64,000 nucleotides of DNA from Salinilacustrithrix flava. GTDB taxonomy: Bacteria; Actinomycetota; Acidimicrobiia; Acidimicrobiales; Salinilacustritrichaceae. Shown here piece after piece: positions 1 to 8,319 of this stretch (within the stretch, counting starts at the first letter, position 1; each line of letters starts with the position of its first letter). The stretch covers positions 3,224,001-3,288,000 of the forward strand of contig NZ_CP133888.1 in the NCBI RefSeq assembly GCF_041228405.1, in the 5' to 3' direction. The translations under genes and the position numbers were made by a program. The notes below the pieces were generated by a model, which saw only the letters and a list, made by a program, of their open reading frames with translations, was not told the DNA's origin and searched no databases.

Positions 1-1
1 C

Positions 2-217
2 GGCTACAAGGTCATCGGCCCCGACGGGCGGGTCCCGAGCAACGAGGTCGCCATGCGTCGCAACGCCTGGCTGCTCCTCGGCCTCGTGCCCATCGTCGGC
101 GGTGTGCTGTCCTTCGTCGCTGCGGTGGCGATCGGCGTGACCATCGCCAACGACCCGTTCAAGCGCGGCACGCACGACAACTTCGCCGGCGGGTCCGCCG
201 TGGTTCGGGCTCGCTGA
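2..217 (+). CDS. RDD family membrane protein, C-terminal end (partial)
   Basis: The open frame enters from the left edge and ends at a TGA at 215-217, so only about 71 C-terminal residues are visible. They hold one hydrophobic segment rich in Leu, Val and Ala and then a tail reading GTHDNFAGGSAVVRAR, which matches the end of RDD domains (a D-N/K-.AGT.VVR-like tail just after the last helix). RDD proteins are small integral membrane proteins of mostly unknown transport-like role. The family call rests on the tail pattern alone. It stops 16 bases before rel on the same strand. Confidence 0.6.
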   Translation, partial: GYKVIGPDGRVPSNEVAMRRNAWLLLGLVPIVGGVLSFVAAVAIGVTIANDPFKRGTHDNFAGGSAVVRAR

Positions 218-221
218 CCCG

Positions 222-227
222 TATCCT
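222..227 (+). promoter_or_regulatory. -10-like box TATCCT of rel, leaderless arrangement
   Basis: TATCCT lies 6 bases before the rel GTG at 234. No Shine-Dalgarno sequence precedes the GTG. Transcription would start at or next to the start codon. The same spacing recurs at many genes in this window. Confidence 0.55.
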
Positions 228-233
228 GAGCGG

Positions 234-2483
234 GTGCCGTCCACGGTCGATCGGGTCCTGCCCTGGCGCCGGAGCAGTCCGCCCCCGGCGGAAGAGGTCG
301 CGCCGCTCCTGACGGCGTTCCGGGCACGGCACGGCCGCACCGCCCGCACCGACCTCATCACCCGGGCGTACCTGTCGTCGTCGGCGGCCCACCACGGCCA
401 GCTGCGCCAGACCGGCGAGGCCTACATCCACCACCCGATCGCGGTGGCCAAGATCGTGGCCGACCTCGGCCTCGACGACGTCACCATCGCGGCGGCGCTG
501 CTCCACGACGCGGTCGAGGACACCGCCATGTCGCTGGCCGACGTCGAGGAGGAGTTCGGCGCCGAGGTGGCTGCCATCGTCGACGGCGTCACCAAGCTCG
601 ACCGGATCCACTTCGACACCAAGGAGCAGCAGCAGGCCGCCACGGTGCGCAAGATGATCGTGGCCATGTCCAAGGACCTGCGGGTCCTGATCATCAAGCT
701 CGCCGACCGCCTCCACAACATGCGGACCATCGCCGGCATGGCGCACTTCAAGCAGGAGCGCACCGCCCGCGAGACCCTCGACATCTACGCCCCCCTGGCC
801 CACCGGCTCGGCATGCAGGAGGTGCGCCAGCAGCTCGAGGACCTCAGCTTCGCCGCCCTGCACCCGAAGCGCTTCGCCGAGATCGACCACATGGTCTCGA
901 CCCGCACGCCCGAGCGCGACCTGTACCTGCACCAGGTGATCCACCAGGTCGAGGAGCGCCTCGAGGAGCTGCGGCTCACGGCCGAGGTCACCGGTCGGCC
1001 GAAGCACATGTGGAGCATCTACGAGAAGATGGTCGTCAAGGGGCGGGACTTCGACGACATCTTCGACCTGGTCGCCATCCGGGTCGTGGTGGACTCGGTG
1101 AAGGACTGCTACGCCGCCCTCGGCTCCATCCACGCCACGTGGAAGCCGGTGCCGGGGCGGTTCAAGGACTACATCGCGATGCCCAAGTTCAACCTGTACC
1201 AGTCGTTGCACACGACGGTGGTCGGACCGCAGGGCAAGCCGCTGGAGGTGCAGATCCGCACCCGGGAGATGCACGCCCGCGCCGAGCGGGGCGTGGCCGC
1301 CCACTGGCAGTACAAGTCGAGCACCGGGCCCCAGGAGCGCAGCCACGACGACGACCTGGCCTGGCTGTCGCGCATCGTGGACTGGCAGGAGGAGTCCACC
1401 GATCCCGACGAGTTCATGAAGAACCTGAAGGTGGACCTCGAACAGGACGAGGTCTTCGCCTTCACCCCGAAGGGTCGGGTCATCACGCTGCCGAAGGGCG
1501 CCACGCCGATCGACTTCGCCTACACGGTCCACACCGAGGTCGGGCACACCTGCATCGGCGCCAAGGTGAACGGCCGCCTCGTCCCGCTCCACAGCGAGCT
1601 GAGCTCGGGCGACACGGTCGAGGTCGTCACCTCCAAGGTCGAGGGCGCCGGGCCGTCGCGCGACTGGCTGCAGGTGGTGGTCAGCCCCCGGGCCCGCAAC
1701 AAGATCCGCCAGTGGTTCTCACGCGAGCGGCGCGAGGACGCGATCGAGACCGGTCGGGAGGACCTGGTCAAGGCGCTGCGGCGGGAGAACGTGCCGATCA
1801 AGACCGAGCCGGTCACCGCTGCGCTCCAGGACATCGCCAACCAGGCCAACTACGCCGACCTGGACTCGCTGTACGCCGCCATCGGCGAGCACCACCTCTC
1901 GGCCAAGTCCGTGGCCGGCCGGGTCGTCAAGGCGCTCCAGGACACCGACGCCGTCGAGCCGGAGCAGCTGGCCACCAACCTGGTCCACGACCGTCGGAGC
2001 CGCTCCCGGGCCCGGAAGTCCAAGACCGGCGTGCACGTCGAGGGCCTCGACGACGTCATGGTCCGGCTGTCGCGGTGCTGCACGCCGGTGCCCGGTGACG
2101 AGATCGTCGGCTTCATCACCCGCGGGCGCGGCGTGTCGGTCCACCGCGCCGACTGCGCCAACGCGGTGTCCCTCGGCACCGGGCAACGGGACAGGCTCAT
2201 CGACGTCGAGTGGGACGGCGACTCCGCAGGTGTGTACGTCGCCTCCATCGAGGTCAAGGCCCTCGACCGCTCCCGCCTGCTGTTCGACGTCACCTCGGCC
2301 CTGTCGGACCACCACGTGAACATCCTGGCGTCGTCGACCACCACCGGCAGCGACCGCGTGTCGACCATGCGCTTCGAGTTCGAGCTCGGCGACCCCGCCC
2401 ACCTCGACTCGGCCATCTCCAGCATCCGGGCCATCGACTCCGTCTACGACGCCTACCGGGTCGTGCCGGGCAAGGGCGGCTGA
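234..2483 (+). CDS. rel: Bifunctional (p)ppGpp synthetase/hydrolase Rel
   Basis: Makes and degrades the alarmone (p)ppGpp in the stringent response. The 749-residue protein has the full long-RSH layout. An HD hydrolase domain carries HDAVED at residues 91-96. The synthetase domain has GRFKDYIAMPK near residue 308 followed by YQSLHTT and EVQIRTREMH. A TGS domain lies near 400-460, then a helical region, a cysteine-containing segment (RLSRCCTPVPGDEI) and a C-terminal ACT domain (about 665-745). The RFKD motif is the RXKD form typical of bifunctional enzymes, and the HD residues are intact, so both activities are expected. The GTG start fits the -10-like box directly upstream. The gene ends convergently with the Asp23 operon. 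Confidence 0.97.
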   Translation: MPSTVDRVLPWRRSSPPPAEEVAPLLTAFRARHGRTARTDLITRAYLSSSAAHHGQLRQTGEAYIHHPIAVAKIVADLGLDDVTIAAALLHDAVEDTAMSLADVEEEFGAEVAAIVDGVTKLDRIHFDTKEQQQAATVRKMIVAMSKDLRVLIIKLADRLHNMRTIAGMAHFKQERTARETLDIYAPLAHRLGMQEVRQQLEDLSFAALHPKRFAEIDHMVSTRTPERDLYLHQVIHQVEERLEELRLTAEVTGRPKHMWSIYEKMVVKGRDFDDIFDLVAIRVVVDSVKDCYAALGSIHATWKPVPGRFKDYIAMPKFNLYQSLHTTVVGPQGKPLEVQIRTREMHARAERGVAAHWQYKSSTGPQERSHDDDLAWLSRIVDWQEESTDPDEFMKNLKVDLEQDEVFAFTPKGRVITLPKGATPIDFAYTVHTEVGHTCIGAKVNGRLVPLHSELSSGDTVEVVTSKVEGAGPSRDWLQVVVSPRARNKIRQWFSRERREDAIETGREDLVKALRRENVPIKTEPVTAALQDIANQANYADLDSLYAAIGEHHLSAKSVAGRVVKALQDTDAVEPEQLATNLVHDRRSRSRARKSKTGVHVEGLDDVMVRLSRCCTPVPGDEIVGFITRGRGVSVHRADCANAVSLGTGQRDRLIDVEWDGDSAGVYVASIEVKALDRSRLLFDVTSALSDHHVNILASSTTTGSDRVSTMRFEFELGDPAHLDSAISSIRAIDSVYDAYRVVPGKGG

Positions 2484-2486
2484 GCA

Positions 2487-2502
2487 GCCCGGTTCGCCGG
2501 GC
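2487..2502. terminator. Hairpin between convergent rel and amaP-like gene
   Basis: GCCCGG-TTCG-CCGGGC, a perfect 6-bp stem with a TTCG loop, sits in the 27-bp gap between two convergent genes. No T-run follows on either strand. It could act as a bidirectional terminator, but that is inferred from position. Confidence 0.4.
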
Positions 2503-2510
2503 ACCGCTCC

Positions 2511-3083
2511 TCAGACGACGCGGGATTCGTCCCGACCGGCGAAGTCGATGCGGATGCGGGCGGCCACGTCGGACGCGCTGAGGCTCTGCGCTCCCCGCTG
2601 GAGTGCGTGCTCGGCGTCGCCGAGCACGCGGTCGGGGTCGGCGGCGCGGTCGACGGTGAGCCGCACCCGCATCGCAGGCTCCTGGCCCATGGACCGGATG
2701 CGCACCCGGGCCGAGCGGACCCCGTCGACCGTCTCCAGGTCGTTCTCCATGGCCTGGGCCACGGCCACGGGCTCGAGGGTCGTGCGCCCCCGGCGGTCGG
2801 CGGCGACGGTGACGGTCGACAGGTGGGGGCCACCGGGGCGGCTGGCGAACTGCTTGAACAGCCACAGCAGCGCGAACGCCAGGACGAGCCCGCTCACGCC
2901 GAGCACGACGGCGTACCAGAGGTCCGGATCGGCGACCACCTCGGCGCGCGCGTCGTCGTAGAGGGTGGCAGGGGAGTCCAGGTCGTCGAAGGCACCCTCG
3001 CCCGCGGCGAGGCCGAGCGCCCCGGCCCCGGCGAGGACCAGGCCCAGGAGGAGGAGCAAGAAGCGGTTGAAGCCGTCGATCAC
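2511..3083 (-). CDS. AmaP-like alkaline shock membrane anchor protein
   Basis: A 190-residue protein with two N-terminal hydrophobic segments (about 8-27 and 60-80) separated by a short loop, then a soluble domain of about 100 residues. This is the architecture of AmaP, which tethers Asp23 to the membrane in Gram-positive bacteria. The GTG start follows the DUF6286 stop after one base. It is the last gene of a six-gene minus-strand operon that includes Asp23, DUF2273 and DUF6286 proteins, which supports the call. A role in envelope stress is inferred from the family. Confidence 0.75.
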   Translation of the reverse strand: MIDGFNRFLLLLLGLVLAGAGALGLAAGEGAFDDLDSPATLYDDARAEVVADPDLWYAVVLGVSGLVLAFALLWLFKQFASRPGGPHLSTVTVAADRRGRTTLEPVAVAQAMENDLETVDGVRSARVRIRSMGQEPAMRVRLTVDRAADPDRVLGDAEHALQRGAQSLSASDVAARIRIDFAGRDESRVV

Positions 3084-3084
3084 G

Positions 3085-3633
3085 TCAGATCACCCGATCA
3101 TCGGTGTGGACCGCGTCGACCCGCACCCGTTGCTTCTTGGCCAGCCGCAGTCGGTCGATCTCCTCGCGGACCGCTGCTCGCACCGACTGCTCGGCAGGCT
3201 TCGGATCCGCACCGTCGGGGATGCGCGCCGTCACCTTGGTCTTGCGCTTCGCGACCTTGGCCTTGCCGCCGAGCACACCGTCCTCGTCGACCACGAGGTC
3301 GCGCAGCCGCTCGTTCAGCCCGCTGCGCCCGAACCGCACCTCGCGCTCGCCGTCGGCCCGCTTGCGGTCGAGCGTGGTCGTGCGGTGGGGGATGAGCTGC
3401 AGCGCGACGAGGAGCAGGCCCACGCCGAGGACGATCGCGGAGGCGATGGTCCAGGCATCCGCGCTCCATGTGCGCCAGTCACCCGTGGTGAGGCGCTGCT
3501 CCCACTCGTCGATCGGCAGCAGCACGGGGCTCTCGCCGATGCGGATGCCGACCGCTTCGGCGATGACGATGCCGGCCGTGGCCGCCAGCGCGAGGGCGAC
3601 CACGAGGGCGAGGAAGCGGCGCAGCAGGGTCAT
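3085..3633 (-). CDS. DUF6286-type membrane protein of the Asp23 operon
   Basis: A 182-residue protein with an N-terminal hydrophobic helix (about 5-27), a second helix near 63-82 and a basic cytoplasmic domain containing a K/R-rich stretch. The layout matches the DUF6286 proteins encoded beside Asp23 genes in actinobacteria; their function is not known. An AGGAG site precedes the ATG by about five bases. The start overlaps the end of the preceding small Asp23-like gene by 4 bases, which suggests translational coupling. Confidence 0.65.
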   Translation of the reverse strand: MTLLRRFLALVVALALAATAGIVIAEAVGIRIGESPVLLPIDEWEQRLTTGDWRTWSADAWTIASAIVLGVGLLLVALQLIPHRTTTLDRKRADGEREVRFGRSGLNERLRDLVVDEDGVLGGKAKVAKRKTKVTARIPDGADPKPAEQSVRAAVREEIDRLRLAKKQRVRVDAVHTDDRVI

Positions 3634-3989
3634 GGGGCTCCTGGGTGGTCGAGCTCGGCGTGATCGTCGACGATGTCGGCGACGTGGACGTGGACGTCGG
3701 GTTCGGCAGCGCTGTCGAGCCCGGCGGCGACCCGGGACCGGACCTCGTCACCGATGTCGGGGAGGGGCCGACCGAAGCGCACGACCAGGCGCAGGTGCAC
3801 CTGGGTGCGTCCGTCGCGATCGACCTCCACCCGGACGCCGGGGACGCGGTCGCCGAGCCCGTAGGTCGCGAACTCGCCGGCGAGCCCGGCGTCGAGGTCC
3901 ACGACGTCGTCGTGCGATCTCGCCGCGTCCGCGACGACCCGGGCGACGTCCACAGGCGACGGCGGCCGCGGATCGGCGTCGGCGGGCAT
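3630..3989 (-). CDS. Small Asp23/Gls24-like protein
   Basis: A 119-residue acidic protein without membrane segments. Its middle alternates short strands such as VPGVRVEVDRDGRTQVHLRL with a helix, reminiscent of an Asp23 fold (compare VGVEVGTKQAAVDLSMTIR in the neighbouring gene). It starts 3 bases after the Asp23 stop and overlaps the next gene by 4 bases. I infer a truncated or divergent Asp23 paralogue that may partner with the full-length one. Sequence identity is too low to be sure by eye. Confidence 0.5.
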   Translation of the reverse strand: MPADADPRPPSPVDVARVVADAARSHDDVVDLDAGLAGEFATYGLGDRVPGVRVEVDRDGRTQVHLRLVVRFGRPLPDIGDEVRSRVAAGLDSAAEPDVHVHVADIVDDHAELDHPGAP

Positions 3990-3992
3990 CGG

Positions 3993-4469
3993 CTACTCGA
4001 CCCGACCGGTGTTCTGGTCCTGGTCGCCGCCCGGGAAGGCGAGGTCGTTCACGGCGATGTTCACCTCGACGACCTCGAGCCCCGTCATGGTCTCGATGCG
4101 GTCGATGACGTTCTGGCGCACGGCACCGGTCACGTCCATGATCGACGCCGGGTAGCGGATGGTCATCGACAGGTCGACGGCTGCCTGCTTGGTGCCGACC
4201 TCGACGCCGACGCCGGCGGTCTTGTGCTCGTCACCCCGGATGCGGCCGACGACGCTGCTGAGCGCACCGGAGATGGCGCCGCCCAGGGACTCGACGCCTT
4301 CGACCTCGCGTGCGGCGATGGCGGCGATCTTGCCGACGACGTCCTCGGAGATCGAGGTCACGCCCTTGTCGGTCTCGAGGCGGGCGAGGGAGCCGCTGGC
4401 GCCGCCGCCGGTCGAGGGACGGTCCTTGCTCTGGTTCTGCATGCTGGTGCTGGTGCTGGTGTCGGTCAT
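3993..4469 (-). CDS. Asp23/Gls24 family envelope stress response protein
   Basis: A 158-residue soluble protein. After about 40 polar, probably disordered residues comes a typical Asp23 domain: GVTSISEDVVGKIAAIAARE, GVxVGTKQAAVDLSMTIRY, then VRQNVIDRIETMTGLEVVEV and an NIAVNDLAF ending. The ATG at 4469 is preceded by AAGGAG with 6 bases of spacing, so longer upstream extensions are rejected. Asp23 proteins form membrane-associated assemblies linked to cell-envelope stress. The neighbouring AmaP-like, DUF2273 and DUF6286 genes fit that role. Confidence 0.9.
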   Translation of the reverse strand: MTDTSTSTSMQNQSKDRPSTGGGASGSLARLETDKGVTSISEDVVGKIAAIAAREVEGVESLGGAISGALSSVVGRIRGDEHKTAGVGVEVGTKQAAVDLSMTIRYPASIMDVTGAVRQNVIDRIETMTGLEVVEVNIAVNDLAFPGGDQDQNTGRVE

Positions 4470-4522
4470 TGGACGCTCCTTGTGTGGTGGGCTGGGAAGT
4501 GGCTTGGATCTCGTGGGAGGGA

Positions 4523-4705
4523 TCAGGCGTCGCGGTCCTGGCGCAGCACGTCTCGGACGTTGATGCCTTGTTCGATCACGATGCCGAGGAGCAGCCCCAC
4601 AGCGCCGAGGCCGAGCGTGAGCAGGGCGCCGTCGAGGCCGGTGAAGGCCCAGACGCCGCCGACGGCGAGGCCGACGATGATCCAGAAGCGGAGGTTGCTT
4701 TGCAT
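4523..4705 (-). CDS. DUF2273-like small membrane protein
   Basis: A 60-residue protein made almost entirely of two hydrophobic helices (about 6-22 and 27-45) followed by a charged tail ending LRQDRDA. DUF2273 proteins of this size accompany Asp23 genes in many Gram-positive bacteria. The ATG at 4705 follows AAAGG with about 8 bases of spacing and is preferred to an in-frame TTG at 4726. It lies 17 bases downstream of the J-domain gene. Confidence 0.7.
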   Translation of the reverse strand: MQSNLRFWIIVGLAVGGVWAFTGLDGALLTLGLGAVGLLLGIVIEQGINVRDVLRQDRDA

Positions 4706-4722
4706 GAGGGAACCTTTCGGGC

Positions 4723-5013
4723 TCAACGGACGCGGGTGGGACGGCGGAGGAGTCGGAGTCGGGTGAGGAGGGCGGTGACGCGGTCTCGGCGGGTGGCTGC
4801 GGGGACGACCACGACGCGGCGCTCGGCGTCCATCCCGCGGGACCGGTCGGCTCGGAGGCAGCGGCGGGCGTCCAGGAGCAGCTGGGCCCGACCGGCATCG
4901 CCACCCCGATCCGGGTGGGAGGCGCGCATGGCGAGCCGGAAGGCTCGCTCGATCTCCTGCGGGGATGCCTCGGGCGTCACGGCCAGGATCGCTCTCGCTC
5001 GATGCGGTGTCAT
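4723..5013 (-). CDS. Small J-domain (DnaJ-like) protein heading the Asp23 operon
   Basis: A 96-residue protein whose first 55 residues look like a J domain: ARAILAVTPEASPQEIERAF, then RASHPDRGGD with the diagnostic HPD tripeptide, then a helix. The rest is very Arg-rich (RLRLLRRPTRVR end) and lacks the zinc and substrate-binding domains of DnaJ. J domains stimulate the ATPase of Hsp70 (DnaK). The ATG at 5013 opens the J domain; an in-frame extension to 5187 has no domain support. As the first gene of the Asp23 operon it links chaperone recruitment to envelope stress, which is an inference. Confidence 0.7.
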   Translation of the reverse strand: MTPHRARAILAVTPEASPQEIERAFRLAMRASHPDRGGDAGRAQLLLDARRCLRADRSRGMDAERRVVVVPAATRRDRVTALLTRLRLLRRPTRVR

Positions 5014-5187
5014 CGCCGCGGCCTGGTACGTGGATCCCACGTCTGCTCGGTACCCGGGAGATCGGTCTTCATGCGGGGAACCACGGATTCCGCGCCGGGG
5101 AACCGCCCAGCGTGGGAGCATCACCGCGAACGTCGTGCTCCAGTCCTGGTGGCCGGAAGCCAACTCGGTGGTCCGGGGGGCAGCCAC

Positions 5188-5193
5188 TACCCT
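5188..5193 (+). promoter_or_regulatory. -10-like box TACCCT of hisS
   Basis: TACCCT lies 8 bases before the hisS GTG at 5202 and no Shine-Dalgarno site is present, so the transcript is probably leaderless. Confidence 0.5.
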
Positions 5194-5201
5194 CAGCCGC
5201 C

Positions 5202-6485
5202 GTGTCCACGCCCGCCTTCTCCGCTCCGATCGGCACGCGCGACGTGCTCGCGCCGGAGTCGGCTCGGTGGATCGCGCTCCTCGCCACCTTCGGCGAGATC
5301 GCCCAGCGCTACGGCTACGGGATGATCCACACGCCGATGTTCGAGGACCTCGGCGTGTTCCAGCGCATGGGCGCCGCCACCGACGTCGTCACCAAGGAGA
5401 TGTACGACTTCGAGGACAAGGGCGGCCGGCGCATCGCGCTGCGGCCCGAGGGCACGGCCAGCGTCGTGCGCGCGTTCGTCGAGCACCGTCCCCTGGTGCC
5501 CTGGAAGGCCTGGTACGTCACGCCCGCGTTCCGGTACGAGAAGCCCCAGAAGGGCCGCTACCGCCAGCACCACCAGGTCGGCGTCGAGGTGCTCGGCGTC
5601 GATGACCCGGACGTGGACGTCGAGGTCATCGCGCTGGCCGAACGCTACTTGCGCACGCTCGGCGCGTCTCGCTACCTGCTGATCATCAACTCCATGGGCG
5701 ACGCCGAGGACCGGGCGAACTACATGGAGATCCTGCGCGCCTACCTCGCCGACGTGCGCGACCAGCTCGCCGAGGAGGATCGCGAGAAGGTCGAGCGCAA
5801 CCCGATGCGCGTGCTGGACTCCAAGCGCCGCGAGACGATGCAGGCCACGGCCGACGCCCCTCGCATCTCCGACGTGCTGTCAGCCGAGAGCGTCGACCGA
5901 TTCGAACGGGTCCAAGCCGGGCTCCGAGCGCTCGACATCGAGTTCGCCATCGACCAGCGCCTCGTGCGTGGGCTCGACTACTACACCCACACCCTGTTCG
6001 AGTTCCAGAGCACGGCGCTCGACGCGGCCCAGTCCACCATCATCGGGGGCGGCCGCTACAACGGCCTCGTCGAGGCGCTCGGCGGGCCCGAGACCCCCGG
6101 CATCGGCTTCGGGTCGGGGATCGAGCGCGTCCTGCTGCACCTCGACGCCGAGGAGGCGTTCCCCACCCCGGACACCGGCGTCGACGTCTTCGTGATCGAC
6201 ACCACCGGCGGCCACCACGCGCGCGACATCGCCGAAGCCCTGCGCGATCGCGGCCTCTCTGCCGACCGGGCCTGGGACGGCCGGTCCATGCGGGCCCAGA
6301 TGAAGGCCGCCGACCGCTCCGGTGCCGAGCTCGCTGTCATCGTCGGCGCCGACGAAGCCAAGGCCGGCCACGCCATCGTGCGCGACCTGCGCGGCGATCG
6401 GGGCCAGCGCTCCGTCGCCCGCCCCGACCTCGTCGACGAGGTCGTCGCCCTCCTCGCCCCCGATCCACAAGTGGAGACCCCGTGA
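5202..6485 (+). CDS. hisS: Histidyl-tRNA synthetase
   Basis: Charges tRNA-His. The 427-residue length is normal for bacterial HisRS. Class II motif 2 appears as FRYEKPQKGRYRQHHQ near residue 110, the histidine-specific RGLDYYTHTLFE near 255 and motif 3 as GIGFGSGIERV near 300, followed by a C-terminal anticodon-binding domain. The frame is open upstream to 4965, but the conserved STPAFSAPIGTRDVLAPE start and the -10-like box support the GTG at 5202. Its stop overlaps the aspS start by 4 bases, a common synthetase pair. Confidence 0.97.
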   Translation: MSTPAFSAPIGTRDVLAPESARWIALLATFGEIAQRYGYGMIHTPMFEDLGVFQRMGAATDVVTKEMYDFEDKGGRRIALRPEGTASVVRAFVEHRPLVPWKAWYVTPAFRYEKPQKGRYRQHHQVGVEVLGVDDPDVDVEVIALAERYLRTLGASRYLLIINSMGDAEDRANYMEILRAYLADVRDQLAEEDREKVERNPMRVLDSKRRETMQATADAPRISDVLSAESVDRFERVQAGLRALDIEFAIDQRLVRGLDYYTHTLFEFQSTALDAAQSTIIGGGRYNGLVEALGGPETPGIGFGSGIERVLLHLDAEEAFPTPDTGVDVFVIDTTGGHHARDIAEALRDRGLSADRAWDGRSMRAQMKAADRSGAELAVIVGADEAKAGHAIVRDLRGDRGQRSVARPDLVDEVVALLAPDPQVETP

Positions 6486-8257
6486 CCGAGATCCTCTCGA
6501 CCGGCCCAGCCGTCGGCCTGCGCACCCACTGGTGCGGTGAGCTGCGCGCCAGCGACATCGGCGCCACCGTCTCGCTCTGCGGGTGGGTGGAGAACCGGCG
6601 CGAGCACGGCGAGCAGCTCGCCTTCATCGACCTGCGCGACCGCACCGGCATCACCCAGTGCGTCGTGGCCAAGGCCCACGACCTGCGCAGCGAGTACGTG
6701 CTGCGCATCACCGGCACCGTGCAGGCCCGGTTCGAGGGCGCCACCAACGACAAGCTCGACACCGGCGAGATCGAGCTGCAGGACTGCACCGTCGAGGTGC
6801 TGTCCACCTCCGAGCCGGCGCCCTTCCCGATCCACGAGCGCACCGAGGTGGACGAGACCATCCGCCTGCGCCACCGCTACCTCGACCTGCGCCGGGCCCG
6901 CCTGCAGAAGAACCTCCAGGTGCGCACCATCGTCAACGCCGCCATCCGACGCACGTTCATCGACAACGGCTTCGTCGAGGTCGAGACGCCGATGCTCATC
7001 GCGTCCACGCCCGAAGGCGCCCGCGACTTCGTCGTGCCGTCCCGCCTCCACCCGGGCAGCTTCTACGCCCTGCCCCAGTCACCCCAGCTGTACAAGCAGC
7101 TCTGCATGGTGGGCGGCGTCGACCGGTACTTCCAGATCGCCCGCTGCCTCCGCGACGAGGACCTGCGCGCCGACCGCCAGTTCGAGTTCACCCAGCTCGA
7201 CATGGAGTGCTCCTTCGTCGGCCAGGAGGAGGTGCTCGACTTCGTCACCCAGTCGGTGCGCGCCGCGGTCAGCGACATCACGGGAGAGGACATCGGCGAC
7301 GTCCCGCGGATGACGTGGGAGGAGGCCATGGAGCGCTACGGCTCGGACAAGCCCGACACCCGCTTCGGCATGGAGCTGGTCGAGCTGACCGAGGTGTTCG
7401 CCGACACCGAGGCCAACGTCTTCAAGGCCCCGTGCGTCAAGGGCATCCGCCTCGAGGGCGGCGCCGAGCTCACCCGCAAGCAGATCGACGGCCTCGTGGA
7501 CCGGGCCAAGCTGTGGGGCGCCAAGGGCCTGGCGTGGATGCGCGTCGTCGCCGGCGAGCGCCAGGCGCCCGCCCTCGAGGGCGGGGTGGCCAAGTTCCTG
7601 TCCGAGACCGAGTCGGCGGCCACGATCACCGCCCTCGACGCCGCGCCGGGCGACATGGTGTTCCTGGTCGCCGACGAGCGTCCGGTCGCCCGCCACGTCC
7701 TCGGCCTGCTGCGGGTCGACCTCGGCAAGCCGCCGATGGACGAGGGGAGCCTCGAGTTCCTGTGGGTCACCGACTTCCCGATGTTCGACGACGAGCTCGG
7801 GCCCGACGGCCGTCCCCAGGCCATGCACCACCCGTTCACGATGCCCAACGCCGAGGACCTCGAGGCCGGCCTCATCGAGTCCGACCCCACGAAGGTCCGC
7901 TCGGTCGCCTACGACCTGGTGTGCAACGGCTGGGAGCTCGGCTCCGGCAGCGTCCGTATCCACCGCAGCGACGTCCAGCAGCGGGTGTTCGACGCGCTCG
8001 GCATCGCGCAGGAGGAGGCCCAGGAGAAGTTCGGCTTCCTCCTCGACGCCTTCCGCTTCGGCCCGCCGCCGCACGCCGGATTCGCCTACGGCATCGACCG
8101 GCTCGTGGCGCTCCTCGCCGGGGAGACCAACATCCGCGAGGTCATCGCGTTCCCCAAGACCCAGAAGGGGGCCGACCCCCTCACCGACGCACCGAGCGAG
8201 CTCGAGCCCCGGGTGCTCGAGGAGCTCGGCCTGCGGGTCCTGCCCCGCCTGGACTGA
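6482..8257 (+). CDS. aspS: Aspartyl-tRNA synthetase
   Basis: Charges tRNA-Asp (or tRNA-Asp and tRNA-Asn if the organism uses the transamidation route, which cannot be judged here). The 591-residue protein has the bacterial AspRS layout: N-terminal OB-fold anticodon domain (VSLCGWVENRREHG, LAFIDLRDRTG), class II core with RDEDLRADRQFEFTQLD near residue 225, a bacterial GAD insertion domain, and motif 3 GFAYGIDRLVALLAG near the C-terminus. The GTG start overlaps the hisS stop (GTGA), indicating coupling. Confidence 0.97.
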   Translation: MTEILSTGPAVGLRTHWCGELRASDIGATVSLCGWVENRREHGEQLAFIDLRDRTGITQCVVAKAHDLRSEYVLRITGTVQARFEGATNDKLDTGEIELQDCTVEVLSTSEPAPFPIHERTEVDETIRLRHRYLDLRRARLQKNLQVRTIVNAAIRRTFIDNGFVEVETPMLIASTPEGARDFVVPSRLHPGSFYALPQSPQLYKQLCMVGGVDRYFQIARCLRDEDLRADRQFEFTQLDMECSFVGQEEVLDFVTQSVRAAVSDITGEDIGDVPRMTWEEAMERYGSDKPDTRFGMELVELTEVFADTEANVFKAPCVKGIRLEGGAELTRKQIDGLVDRAKLWGAKGLAWMRVVAGERQAPALEGGVAKFLSETESAATITALDAAPGDMVFLVADERPVARHVLGLLRVDLGKPPMDEGSLEFLWVTDFPMFDDELGPDGRPQAMHHPFTMPNAEDLEAGLIESDPTKVRSVAYDLVCNGWELGSGSVRIHRSDVQQRVFDALGIAQEEAQEKFGFLLDAFRFGPPPHAGFAYGIDRLVALLAGETNIREVIAFPKTQKGADPLTDAPSELEPRVLEELGLRVLPRLD

Positions 8258-8259
8258 GT

Positions 8260-8274
8260 GTCGCCTCCGGCGAC
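8260..8274. terminator. Hairpin between convergent aspS and the membrane protein gene
   Basis: GTCGCC-TCC-GGCGAC is a perfect 6-bp stem three bases after the aspS stop, in the gap between convergent genes. There is no T-run, so its role as a terminator is inferred from position. Confidence 0.35.
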
Positions 8275-8319
8275 CTCGAGTTGCTCGCCAGGGGCTCGCA
8301 ACATCGCCGACAGCACGGG

